Shown here: piece after piece, positions 25,005 through 31,071 of the stretch
Numbering within the stretch: the first letter of the stretch is position 1
How the letters are laid out: each line of letters begins with the position of its first letter
Assembly (NCBI GenBank): GCA_030615265.1
Contig: JAUWZP010000010.1
Coordinates: forward strand, 1-38,879
Direction of reading: 5' to 3'
Origin: Candidatus Bathyarchaeota archaeon
GTDB lineage: Archaea; Thermoproteota; Bathyarchaeia; Bathyarchaeales; Bathyarchaeaceae
Length of the DNA stretch: 38,879 nt
Translations under genes and position numbers: made by a program
The notes under the pieces: generated by a model
The model's database searches: none
What the model saw: only the letters and a program-made list of their open reading frames with translations
What the model was told of the DNA's origin: nothing

Positions 25005-25161
25005 TGGAATAGTTAAGCAATTGTTTCATTCAAACATTGCGTATAGTTAAGTGTTTTGCGCATATTGGGCGCCGTGATCTAAACCCATGCGTAAGAGGCT
25101 GTTTTTTCGTTGCATGCATGTCTATTTGGACGAAACTTTCCTCTTCTTTCATTTCTTTTCC

Positions 25162-25359
25162 TCACAGATCCTCTAACGTTAAGTCATTTTTGATCGGTTT
25201 TCCTATACGGATGATGTTATGTTCGCGTTCACATTTGGGGCATTTAACCCATTTACCTATTGCCCTGGGGACGATGGTGAGTTCCTTAAGCGAAGCCTTC
25301 CATTGATGCCCACAGTCTGGACACTCGAAGCCATATAGGTCAGTTTCTTCATCTGTCAT
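25162..25359 (-). CDS. Small zinc-ribbon protein of the integrated element
   Basis: The 65-aa protein has a classic zinc ribbon: FECPDCGHQWKASL (about 12-25) and WVKCPKCEREHNI (about 37-49), within an acidic frame. GGGAGGTGAGATC precedes the ATG 25359, giving a strong ribosome site. It is third in the leftward transcription unit of the element. Ribbons of this size are frequent in archaeal viruses and plasmids; function unknown. Confidence 0.7.
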   Translation of the reverse strand: MTDEETDLYGFECPDCGHQWKASLKELTIVPRAIGKWVKCPKCEREHNIIRIGKPIKNDLTLEDL

Positions 25360-25458
25360 TTTATGATCTCACCTCCCGAAATGGTTTTTGAGGTCTGCAT
25401 GAAGTGATTAACATGGACACCTTCACGAACGGTGGCGATATTCTCCATGCAGACTTTC

Positions 25459-25746
25459 TCAACCGACCACTATTACAGACACATACTTCACATTCAGCAA
25501 CCGGGCGTACTTGCTTCGTAACCGTACCGCAAAATGCGGTATCGATTCCAGATTACTCCCACTCAACAATGGTTCACTCACGACAGCCGTTATGCAAACC
25601 TTCATGGGGCGTCCAACATAGGATCGTGCCTTGCGCTTTCTCTCGATCTCTTCCTGGGTAGGCTGCTTTTGGTCTGTAAGTGTCGACTGATCCTTCTCGG
25701 ACGTCCAGGGAGCTATCCGCGCAAGTTTCTTACTTTTCTCTGTCAT
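25459..25746 (-). CDS. Hypothetical protein of the integrated element
   Basis: The 95-aa frame begins at an ATG that overlaps the stop of the wHTH gene (ATGA), so the two are translationally coupled. The N-terminal half is charged and Gln/Lys rich (QKQPTQEEIERKRKARSYVGRP); the C-terminal half is beta-like (PMKVCITAVVSEPLL, VKYVSVIVVG). No family is recognised. Coupling and orientation argue that it is real. Confidence 0.6.
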   Translation of the reverse strand: MTEKSKKLARIAPWTSEKDQSTLTDQKQPTQEEIERKRKARSYVGRPMKVCITAVVSEPLLSGSNLESIPHFAVRLRSKYARLLNVKYVSVIVVG

Positions 25747-26009
25747 TTCTGTTCAAGCTCCCGATAGTAGCGTAACCGTTGAATCCCTCTATTCGTGATT
25801 TTATACACAAACGGAGGCTTTCTCCACTTTCCGAAAGAGGCCCCTTTTATTCTATATGCTAAACCTTGTTTGAAGAGTTTTAACAAGCACATTCCAGCAT
25901 TATGCACATCGATGGCTAAGGCTCCGGCGATATCGCTACTTGTCAGATCTCCTTGTGTTAGCAGCTCTAAAACTTCCTTTTTCAGTTGATTCCAGGACCT
26001 ACTCGGCAT
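25743..26009 (-). CDS. Winged-helix DNA-binding protein of the integrated element
   Basis: The 88-aa protein is a compact winged helix: VLELLTQGDLTSSDIAGALAI (about 13-33) leads to the recognition helix VHNAGMCLLKLFKQGLAYRI and a wing ending FVYKITNRGIQRLRYY. AAGGTGAT lies six bases before the ATG and a TTCTTAAATG TATA-like box about 35 bases up. It is the first gene of the leftward unit, divergent from the ribbon-helix-helix gene at 26214, like a phage-type two-regulator switch. The direct repeats at 26058-26105 lie just upstream of its promoter. Confidence 0.72.
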   Translation of the reverse strand: MPSRSWNQLKKEVLELLTQGDLTSSDIAGALAIDVHNAGMCLLKLFKQGLAYRIKGASFGKWRKPPFVYKITNRGIQRLRYYRELEQK

Positions 26010-26057
26010 TTTAGATCACCTTAACCTTATGGAGTTTTCACATTTAAGAATGTCGTA

Positions 26058-26105
26058 AGTAAGTGCTAGCATCTAACAAAGTAATAGTAAGTGCTAGTGC
26101 TTACT
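26058..26105. promoter_or_regulatory. Repeated operator-like sites in the divergent control region
   Basis: AGTAAGTGCTAG occurs at 26058-26069 and again at 26086-26097, 28 bases (nearly three helical turns) apart. The second copy is part of a dyad AGTAAG...CTTACT (26086-26105). They lie just upstream of the leftward TATA box and are good candidates for regulator binding sites. Confidence 0.5.
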
Positions 26106-26129
26106 TAAACATGCTACGGTTTACGTCAG

Positions 26130-26172
26130 TAATGCGCAAAGGTGTTAATCTAGGGCTAAAAAGTAATGCGCA
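26130..26172. promoter_or_regulatory. Paired TAATGCGCA sites before the rightward promoter
   Basis: TAATGCGCA occurs at 26130-26138 and 26164-26172, 34 bases apart; the second is part of the palindrome AATGCGCATT. The same octamer AATGCGCA recurs near 29259 in the element's other large intergenic region. The sites sit directly upstream of the TATA box at 26184-26194, so binding there would affect rightward transcription. Confidence 0.5.
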
Positions 26173-26183
26173 TTCACATGAAA

Positions 26184-26194
26184 GATTATAAATA
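26184..26194 (+). promoter_or_regulatory. TATA box of the rightward unit (leaderless)
   Basis: GATTATAAATA is centred about 25 bases before TTG 26214, the exact distance expected when the transcript begins at the start codon. An upstream AAA may serve as the BRE. Confidence 0.6.
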
Positions 26195-26213
26195 CTCCTG
26201 TACGTACACATAA

Positions 26214-26450
26214 TTGGTTACTTTGCAAGAATACAAGACGTCCACACTTCCGCGAATCAGGATAACTCCTACGATGCGAAGAAAACTCAGGGAGTTTGCT
26301 GAGAAAAACGGTAGAACCATGGCCGAGATCGTTCGAGCTGCACTTAGAATGGAGCTAGAGTTCAACGTGACTGAAATGATGGACGATATCAAGCTTCTGT
26401 TAAAAGAGGGAGAAGCTGTAACCGGAATAAAGGAGATCAAAAAGACTTGA
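26214..26450 (+). CDS. Ribbon-helix-helix (CopG/MetJ-like) regulator
   Basis: The 78-aa protein has an N-terminal ribbon-helix-helix fold: the DNA-contacting strand LPRIRITPTMRRKLREFAEKNG (about 12-33) is followed by the helix RTMAEIVRAALRMELEF (about 34-50). A C-terminal acidic helix follows. It starts at TTG 26214, placed by the TATA box for a leaderless message. Its stop overlaps the TTG of the next gene (TTGA). The duplicated TAATGCGCA sites just upstream could be its autoregulatory operators. Confidence 0.75.
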   Translation: MVTLQEYKTSTLPRIRITPTMRRKLREFAEKNGRTMAEIVRAALRMELEFNVTEMMDDIKLLLKEGEAVTGIKEIKKT

Positions 26451-27736
26451 CAGAGAAACTATCCACAACCGAGAAAGAAGTTTCTCCGGAGGTCCTTCAA
26501 GAGTCGGACGAACAACCGACTACCGTTGAAAGTAAGGAAAACAATGGTGTAGAGCAAGGTATAGAGGAAACCGTCCATCCGTCCGAACCGTCCGAGATAT
26601 CCCCAGAAGCACAGAAGATCATAAACCATATCATAAAACGGAAGGTTGTCGACAAAGCTTCATGGGCCACGATAGCGAAGGAAGTCAATATTCCGAAATC
26701 TACGCTTTTCGACAAGTTTGGAGCTATGACGAATCAACTAGCGAAAGAGAGAGAAGCTAGGCTAATACAAGAATCACAACCGCAAGCGCAATTTGAAGAG
26801 AATGTTCCACGTGGAACAATAGAAGAGGCTCCTTTAATCCTTCAAGGGCCTACTTTGCCACCTGGAGGCATTATTTTGACTCAAGACTTGATAACTGCTA
26901 TTCGACAGGGTTTAAGCGCAACACAGAAACGAGTTTTTGATAGTGCTTTATCGGTTGCAGCTCAGAGACAAATCCAAACTTTGCGTAATAATGGTGGCGA
27001 AGGATTACCGATAGGAGCGCGAAACCCGGAAGACGCTTTCTGGATTGAAATGGCAAAGTCTGAGAAAATAGAGCGTGCTTTTCGTATGAGGGATCGTATG
27101 CAAAGAGGCCCACAAAACCCCTTACAAGGTAACGCTCTCAAGACAACTCTTGAAGCTATCAAGATAGGTGTCGGTCTAGCTGGTTCCGGAGGTCCTGATC
27201 CTCTAAAGGTTTATCGAGATGGACGAAAAGATGAAGGTGCAACTCAGCAAGCGATAAGGCAAGCTGGAGGCACAAGAGGCGGATCAACAAATCAATATGA
27301 TTTAAACCTAGAAAAGCTCCGAGAAAGCCACGACATTGACATGATGAAGCTCGATTGGGAAATGAAGAAGTATTTTTTGGGGTTGGAGGCAGATAAGGAC
27401 AAGTGGAGCAACATAACTAAAACCTTTTCTCCATTCTTTGAAATGGCAGCACCACAAGTTAAGAAAACCATGCAAAAAGTAGGTCAGTCGATAGGCCAAA
27501 ACATTGAGCGTATAGCAGCCGGACAAGGCAACCCTAACCTTAGTGGCCCAACAGAACCGTTCACGTGTCCAGACTGTAAAGCTGGCTTTTCTATTCCCAA
27601 ATCAGCCCTTGTAAATAGGGAAAACGCCAAAGTAGTATGTCCAGCGTGTAAGGCCGTACATAACTTAGCTCTCGAGGAAGAAACAGAACGTAGGGAATTG
27701 AGACCGAAAAGCCGTTTGGAGCCAACTTATAGTTGA
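26447..27736 (+). CDS. Large element protein with HTH segment and C-terminal zinc ribbon
   Basis: At 429 aa this is the biggest protein of the element after none but the integrase. Residues 1-55 are acidic and Ser/Thr/Glu rich, likely disordered. A helix-turn-helix lies at about 64-90 (KRKVVDKASWATIAKEVNIP, then KSTLFDKFG). The middle (about 140-345) is Gln/Arg rich and mainly helical (ATQKRVFDSALSVAAQRQIQ). The C-terminus holds a zinc ribbon with TCPDCKAGFSIP (about 375-386) and VCPACKAVHNL (about 399-409). The start TTG overlaps the RHH stop. No family is recognised; a replication, partition or DNA-packaging role is speculative. Confidence 0.7.
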   Translation: MTEKLSTTEKEVSPEVLQESDEQPTTVESKENNGVEQGIEETVHPSEPSEISPEAQKIINHIIKRKVVDKASWATIAKEVNIPKSTLFDKFGAMTNQLAKEREARLIQESQPQAQFEENVPRGTIEEAPLILQGPTLPPGGIILTQDLITAIRQGLSATQKRVFDSALSVAAQRQIQTLRNNGGEGLPIGARNPEDAFWIEMAKSEKIERAFRMRDRMQRGPQNPLQGNALKTTLEAIKIGVGLAGSGGPDPLKVYRDGRKDEGATQQAIRQAGGTRGGSTNQYDLNLEKLRESHDIDMMKLDWEMKKYFLGLEADKDKWSNITKTFSPFFEMAAPQVKKTMQKVGQSIGQNIERIAAGQGNPNLSGPTEPFTCPDCKAGFSIPKSALVNRENAKVVCPACKAVHNLALEEETERRELRPKSRLEPTYS

Positions 27737-27745
27737 GGGAGAGAT

Positions 27746-27931
27746 GTGTCGTTTGAAAAAGCTAAGAAAACATCATATCATGGGATGCCTTCGAGAAATG
27801 CGTGTCTTGACTGTGGAAAATGTTGTGGGAGTAACCGTTCTTACTGTCCGAAATGCACCTGGAATCACGGCCAAATATGGCAGCTTAACATGGATTCATG
27901 GCGTTGGAGTATGGTGAATAAAGGTGACTGA
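27746..27931 (+). CDS. Small Cys-rich protein of the integrated element
   Basis: The 61-aa frame from GTG 27746 has seven Cys, arranged ACLDCGKCCGS (about 19-29) and YCPKCTWNHG (about 33-42), which suggests one or two bound metals. GGGAGAGATGT precedes the start. It overlaps the next gene by eight bases, in keeping with the packed rightward unit. Confidence 0.6.
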   Translation: MSFEKAKKTSYHGMPSRNACLDCGKCCGSNRSYCPKCTWNHGQIWQLNMDSWRWSMVNKGD

Positions 27932-28349
27932 AAAAAAAGACTCTGATATACTGCCGATCATTGTTGGAACCATAGCCCTTGCTGCCGGTGTGACCGTGGG
28001 GTATTTTGTTCTCCCAGAGGTCGTAAAACTGCTAAGTCCGCAAAAGAAAGAAACCGTTACCATGAAGAAGCCCAACCCAAACCCAGAGCCGAACCCTACA
28101 CCAGAACCAGCTCAGTTGAGGCCTAAATTCACTAGGAGACTTCAAGGTCGATACGCGCATAGTGGAACGTCCTACGATTCCCAGAGCCTAGCGCAAAACG
28201 CGCGGGATCGTGAGGTTACACGACTAGCAGACGCGGTTAGGCAAAGCGAACAGAGAAACTGGACCCAACCAGAGATCAAGTTATCGCCGGATAACAAAGC
28301 TAGGTTCAGAGAGCCTCCGAGAAAATCTAGAGTGTGGAAGATTAAATAA
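27924..28349 (+). CDS. Single-pass membrane protein with Pro-rich stalk
   Basis: The 141-aa protein starts at GTG 27924 inside the preceding gene. After a short acidic N-terminus there is one membrane helix, ILPIIVGTIALAAGVTVGYF (about 9-28). A Pro/Asn-rich spacer PNPNPEPNPTPEP (about 50-62) and a basic, polar C-terminal region follow. This layout resembles small structural or envelope proteins of archaeal viruses, but there is no specific match. The 90-aa protein at 29354 has a similar design. Confidence 0.62.
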   Translation: MTEKKDSDILPIIVGTIALAAGVTVGYFVLPEVVKLLSPQKKETVTMKKPNPNPEPNPTPEPAQLRPKFTRRLQGRYAHSGTSYDSQSLAQNARDREVTRLADAVRQSEQRNWTQPEIKLSPDNKARFREPPRKSRVWKIK

Positions 28350-28365
28350 TGATGGAGACAAAAAC

Positions 28366-28488
28366 ATGGTAGAAAGGAGCGATGGGAGCTTGCTAAAGGC
28401 TCCCCCCCACAAGGACGAACTCGATAACATAATCGTAGGGCAAATAACGATATTTGCTTATCCCCAGGAGGTTGCTCCTAGTGGGTAA
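28366..28488 (+). CDS. Possible 40-aa protein in the rightward unit
   Basis: ATG 28366 follows a GGAG (28354-28357) by eight bases and opens a 40-codon frame ending at TAA 28488. The frame overlaps the next gene's GTG start by eight bases and contains its ribosome site, as with other junctions in this unit. The peptide has no recognisable domain (MVERSDGSLLKAPP near the start), and the DNA also forms a hairpin there, so coding status is uncertain. Confidence 0.35.
   Translation: MVERSDGSLLKAPPHKDELDNIIVGQITIFAYPQEVAPSG
28384..28404 (+). repeat. GC-rich hairpin in the rightward unit
   Basis: GGGAGC (28384-28389) pairs with GCTCCC (28399-28404), extended by two T-A pairs with one bulged G, and is followed by more C residues. 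It could slow transcription or shape the mRNA between the membrane-protein gene and the zinc-ribbon gene. Confidence 0.45.
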
Positions 28489-28831
28489 TTCTCTTTCTGC
28501 TAATAAAAGGGTTTCGCCACATGTTTTTCGGATAAATCCAAACGTATCCGTGAGCGTCCTAAACCTTTGGAATAAGAAAAAGTGCAAGTGTGGCACTCGA
28601 CTTAATAGCCGGAATAAAACGGGGTTCTGCCTCAAATGTAGAGCCAAACTGCTACGGTCCAATGGTGGCGCCAGGTTCAAACCGTTAGCCGAATGTTTGA
28701 ACACAAAGAAACTATTACTTCAAAACCTCGATCAAGAACTCTCCTATCCGATTTATCGGCAACTAACCTTAGTGAATTTGCGTCCTCTTCAAGAGGAAGT
28801 TAGAGAGAAACTAGGGAGGTCTAAGCCTTGA
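28481..28831 (+). CDS. Zinc-ribbon protein of the integrated element
   Basis: GTG 28481 is preferred because AGGAGGT (28466-28472) lies eight bases upstream; an upstream in-frame TTG (28454) has no such site. The 116-aa protein has a ribbon KKCKCGTRLNSRNKTGFCLKC (about 32-52), then a Leu-rich basic helix region. Its stop overlaps the TTG of the following HTH gene, so the two are co-translated. It is probably a nucleic-acid-binding partner of that protein. Confidence 0.62.
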   Translation: MGNSLSANKRVSPHVFRINPNVSVSVLNLWNKKKCKCGTRLNSRNKTGFCLKCRAKLLRSNGGARFKPLAECLNTKKLLLQNLDQELSYPIYRQLTLVNLRPLQEEVREKLGRSKP

Positions 28832-29103
28832 CACGGCTAAGACTCTCTCTAATGCCACGTGAAAGTGCAGCCTACGTCATGTTGAGAAGGCAAGGCCAAA
28901 GTATCAGCAACATTGCAAAACTGTTCGGACGATCCACAAGCCTTGTCCACCGTTATCTACGGTTAAATCTACTTCGTATAGACCTAAGAAAACTGCCAAA
29001 CCGCGTTAAGAGATTGTCTTGCGCAAGGCAATGGAGAACCATACTGAAACTGTGGAATGAGTGGCAACGATTCGCCACAAGTGAAGAGGGTGAGCCTCCA
29101 TAA
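28828..29103 (+). CDS. Helix-turn-helix protein of the integrated element
   Basis: The 91-aa basic protein starts at TTG 28828, overlapping the previous stop. The HTH is RQGQSISNIAKLFGRSTSLV (about 21-40), close to the resolvase/Hin type. The rest is Arg/Leu rich (KLPNRVKRLSCARQWR). It closes the coupled cluster just before the origin-like repeat region at 29.1-29.3 kb. Confidence 0.65.
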   Translation: MTRLRLSLMPRESAAYVMLRRQGQSISNIAKLFGRSTSLVHRYLRLNLLRIDLRKLPNRVKRLSCARQWRTILKLWNEWQRFATSEEGEPP

Positions 29104-29128
29104 CCCTTGATTCTCCCCTATCTCCATG

Positions 29129-29148
29129 CTAGATCACTATTGATCTAG
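29129..29148. repeat. Perfect palindrome CTAGATCA-CTAT-TGATCTAG
   Basis: Eight-base arms with a four-base spacer, 26 bases after the HTH gene stop. It is followed by a purine-rich tract (GAGAAGAAGAAGAAGAG) and by two direct repeats. It could be a terminator, a binding site or part of a replication origin. Confidence 0.55.
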
Positions 29149-29179
29149 TGTGGAGAAGAAGAAGAAGAGTAGTAAAGTA

Positions 29180-29241
29180 GTAGTAGCGTAGTATCACTAA
29201 CACTACATATTCATCTTTTTTAGGTGTAGTAGCGTAGTATC
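29180..29241. repeat. Two perfect 16-bp direct repeats (iteron-like)
   Basis: GTAGTAGCGTAGTATC occurs at 29180-29195 and 29226-29241, spaced 46 bases start to start. The spacer is AT-rich and ends with a T run (CTTTTTTAGG). With the palindrome at 29129 and the AATGCGCA site near 29259 this 250-base gap looks like an origin or control region of the element. Confidence 0.6.
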
Positions 29242-29353
29242 TTTCTTTTATGTAGATTAATGCGCAATGTTGCGGTGGAACTACCTTTCCCACCGCATTA
29301 GATCAAGCACGAAACGATTATTAATGCATGCGCTAACTTTACTGTGATGTATC

Positions 29354-29626
29354 ATGTCTAAAGGTTCATGGGAATTTGGTGCCTTCGTAATTGGTGCAGC
29401 TCTAGGTGTCGGAGGCCTATGGCTATACAACGAATACGTAGCCCCTATAATGATAGGACGCGCGCGGTTAGCACGTAGACCGCGAAGGAGACTTCCAACT
29501 CCACAACCGTATGGTATAAGACCGGGACTAAGGAGTCGAGTTAGATACGCACCTGAAATGCGCGTGGTTACTGCCCCGAAATTTATCCCTGGGGTTCTAC
29601 GACCTAAATATCAGCATGGCGCCTAA
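29354..29626 (+). CDS. Small membrane protein with basic Pro/Arg tail
   Basis: The 90-aa protein begins at ATG 29354 and has one N-terminal membrane helix, FGAFVIGAALGVGGLWLY (about 8-25). A strongly basic segment ARLARRPRRRLPTPQP and a Pro/Arg-rich C-terminus follow. The design parallels the 141-aa protein at 27924. It might be a virion or membrane-complex protein. No homologue is recognised. Confidence 0.6.
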   Translation: MSKGSWEFGAFVIGAALGVGGLWLYNEYVAPIMIGRARLARRPRRRLPTPQPYGIRPGLRSRVRYAPEMRVVTAPKFIPGVLRPKYQHGA

Positions 29627-29826
29627 TGCATGCATGCATAGTACGCATTAACGTTGTAAAGCGCAAGTATTCTACGAAGTAGCTCCATAAGGGAAAACAG
29701 AGCCTCCATTACAACACTATATTTCTCGACTGTTTACCCTACTTTTTGCCTAAAACTTTTTGAGCATGTCCCTGAGTGGCGATTGCAATATGGCGAAGCA
29801 CTAGGAAGAACCCAAGGACATGTTTC
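29627..29826. other. Convergent gap between membrane protein and integrase
   Basis: 200 bases without a gene, starting with the alternating stretch TGCATGCATGCATA. It separates two convergent transcripts; on the minus side it is downstream of int. Confidence 0.35.
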
Positions 29827-30948
29827 TCAAGTTTTCTCTTGTTTTTTGTCTAAGTCTGCCGGCTTCCATTCCTTTCCTTGACGCAACCTTTCTTGCATAG
29901 CATCATACTCTTTAAAGCACACCACCAGGAAATCTACTTTATCCTGCAGGGCTGCTATTTTCTCTTCGTATTCAGCTCTTAGCTTTTGAACGTCCTCTCT
30001 TACTTCTACCTTGTAGATCCTAAGGTTTTCATAGGCTTCTGCATATTCTTCTCGGTGTCTCTCAATGTCTCTACTGACATAATGCGTCTGTGTGGTTTTA
30101 TGTCCCAGCCAAAACTCTCTGAAGGCTGTATCGCACTTAATGTTGTTCATAAAGTATTTTCGCAAACAGTAAAGTCTGATATCTGCCGGTTTTCCCTTCT
30201 CGGTTCTCTCCGTGATTCCCAGCTTCATGGCAATAGTAGAAAACTTCTTTGTGAAGCTTGTGGGGCTTACAAACGCTAGTTTCTGATCGCTTCTTTCAGG
30301 AGCGAAAACAAGGTCTTCATCGCCTAATTTGCCGCGAGTGTCCAGGTATGACTCGAGTGCTTTTAATGCGTCTTCTCCTATGAATGTCCAACGGGCGCCT
30401 ACGCGATCCTTTAGCAGCTTGCTCGGAAGGTCTATGAGCATAGGCATTCTATGAGCCTCAAAATCCTTCTTAATGTGCTTGTATCGTAGTTGCACAAGTG
30501 TGTAGGGCCTTAATCCACTCTCAGCCATCATAAGAAAGAAGGCTCTGTCTCTGATAGAAGCACGTTCAACTATTCGCTGGATCTCTTCTTTCTTAATGTC
30601 TCTGTTATGGTAAGTGACATAGACATGCCTCTTCCGAGAAGGGTTCACATTGATACCATGATGCTTAAAGAAGCTCACGACTATCGTTAATTCTTGCATA
30701 AGAGTTGTTGGAACAAGACCTTCTAATCCGTAGACATAGGCCTCTATTTTCTTCGTCCATTGCCTTAGAAACCTTTTCTCGGCTCCATAAGTCTCTATGC
30801 TTTCAAATTCTGAAACTAGAGTGTCCGGGTTCACATTAGCAAACTTGAAGAAAGGTTTTATGCGGTTCTCATATTCTCTCCTTGTCGTTTCTGAGCCACA
30901 TGCTTTATTTAGCCAAAACACGACACTATTAACTTGAGTGTGTTTCAT
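29827..30948 (-). CDS. int: Tyrosine recombinase / integrase of the integrated element
   Basis: From ATG 30948 the protein is 373 aa. An N-terminal core-binding domain (about 1-130) is followed by the catalytic domain with Arg I in MAESGLRPYTLVQLRYKHI (about 161-179) and the CLRKYFMNN box in place of HxxR (about 263-271). The FWLGHKTTQTHYVSRDI segment (about 281-297) holds the His and the nucleophile Tyr. A C-terminal coiled coil (VREDVQKLRAEYEEKIAALQ) resembles archaeal viral integrases. ATG 30948 has GGAG nine bases upstream, and the TATA box GCATTTATATG overlaps the earlier ATG 30987, which rules that one out. It lies beside the putative attR. Confidence 0.9.
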   Translation of the reverse strand: MKHTQVNSVVFWLNKACGSETTRREYENRIKPFFKFANVNPDTLVSEFESIETYGAEKRFLRQWTKKIEAYVYGLEGLVPTTLMQELTIVVSFFKHHGINVNPSRKRHVYVTYHNRDIKKEEIQRIVERASIRDRAFFLMMAESGLRPYTLVQLRYKHIKKDFEAHRMPMLIDLPSKLLKDRVGARWTFIGEDALKALESYLDTRGKLGDEDLVFAPERSDQKLAFVSPTSFTKKFSTIAMKLGITERTEKGKPADIRLYCLRKYFMNNIKCDTAFREFWLGHKTTQTHYVSRDIERHREEYAEAYENLRIYKVEVREDVQKLRAEYEEKIAALQDKVDFLVVCFKEYDAMQERLRQGKEWKPADLDKKQEKT

Positions 30949-30984
30949 AGTGTTTGTCTCCAGACCTATGATACACGCTCCACA

Positions 30985-30996
30985 CATATAAATGCT
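30985..30996 (-). promoter_or_regulatory. TATA box of the integrase gene
   Basis: On the minus strand GCATTTATATGT lies about 40 bases before ATG 30948. It overlaps the earlier in-frame ATG (30987), so transcripts cannot include that ATG. Half-repeats AATGCTTGC and AATACTTGC (30991-31029) flank it and may be integrase or regulator sites. Confidence 0.45.
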
Positions 30997-30997
30997 T

Positions 30998-31027
30998 GCT
31001 TATAGGTTAGCATTTTATTAAATACTT
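30998..31027. repeat. Putative attR (30-bp direct repeat)
   Basis: It begins GCTTATAGGTTAGCA and ends TTTATTAAATACTT, matching 24975-25004 at 26 of 30 positions. Its TTTTATTAAATAC core lies about 50-60 bases before the start of the NAD-kinase-like gene and serves as a TATA-like box for it. Confidence 0.5.
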
Positions 31028-31071
31028 GCCTATTAACACGATGTACAAGACTTTGATAGGTGTGAGCAGAC

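Larger units (their letters stand above)
24975..31027. mobile_element. Integrated element of about 6 kb with tyrosine integrase
   Basis: The segment between tdh and the NAD-kinase-like gene contains only small orphan genes, a divergent regulatory region, origin-like repeats and a full integrase at its right end. An imperfect 30-bp direct repeat (24975-25004 and 30998-31027) brackets it. Gene starts overlap tightly (TTGA overlaps) and most proteins are zinc ribbons, HTHs or single-pass membrane proteins, as in archaeal viruses and plasmids. No recognisable polymerase, Rep, packaging ATPase or known capsid protein is present, so virus versus plasmid cannot be decided. Confidence 0.7.

Noticed and set aside
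29180-29241. CRISPR-type array
   Set aside because: Only two 16-bp repeats with one spacer, no cas genes; the arrangement fits iterons better.
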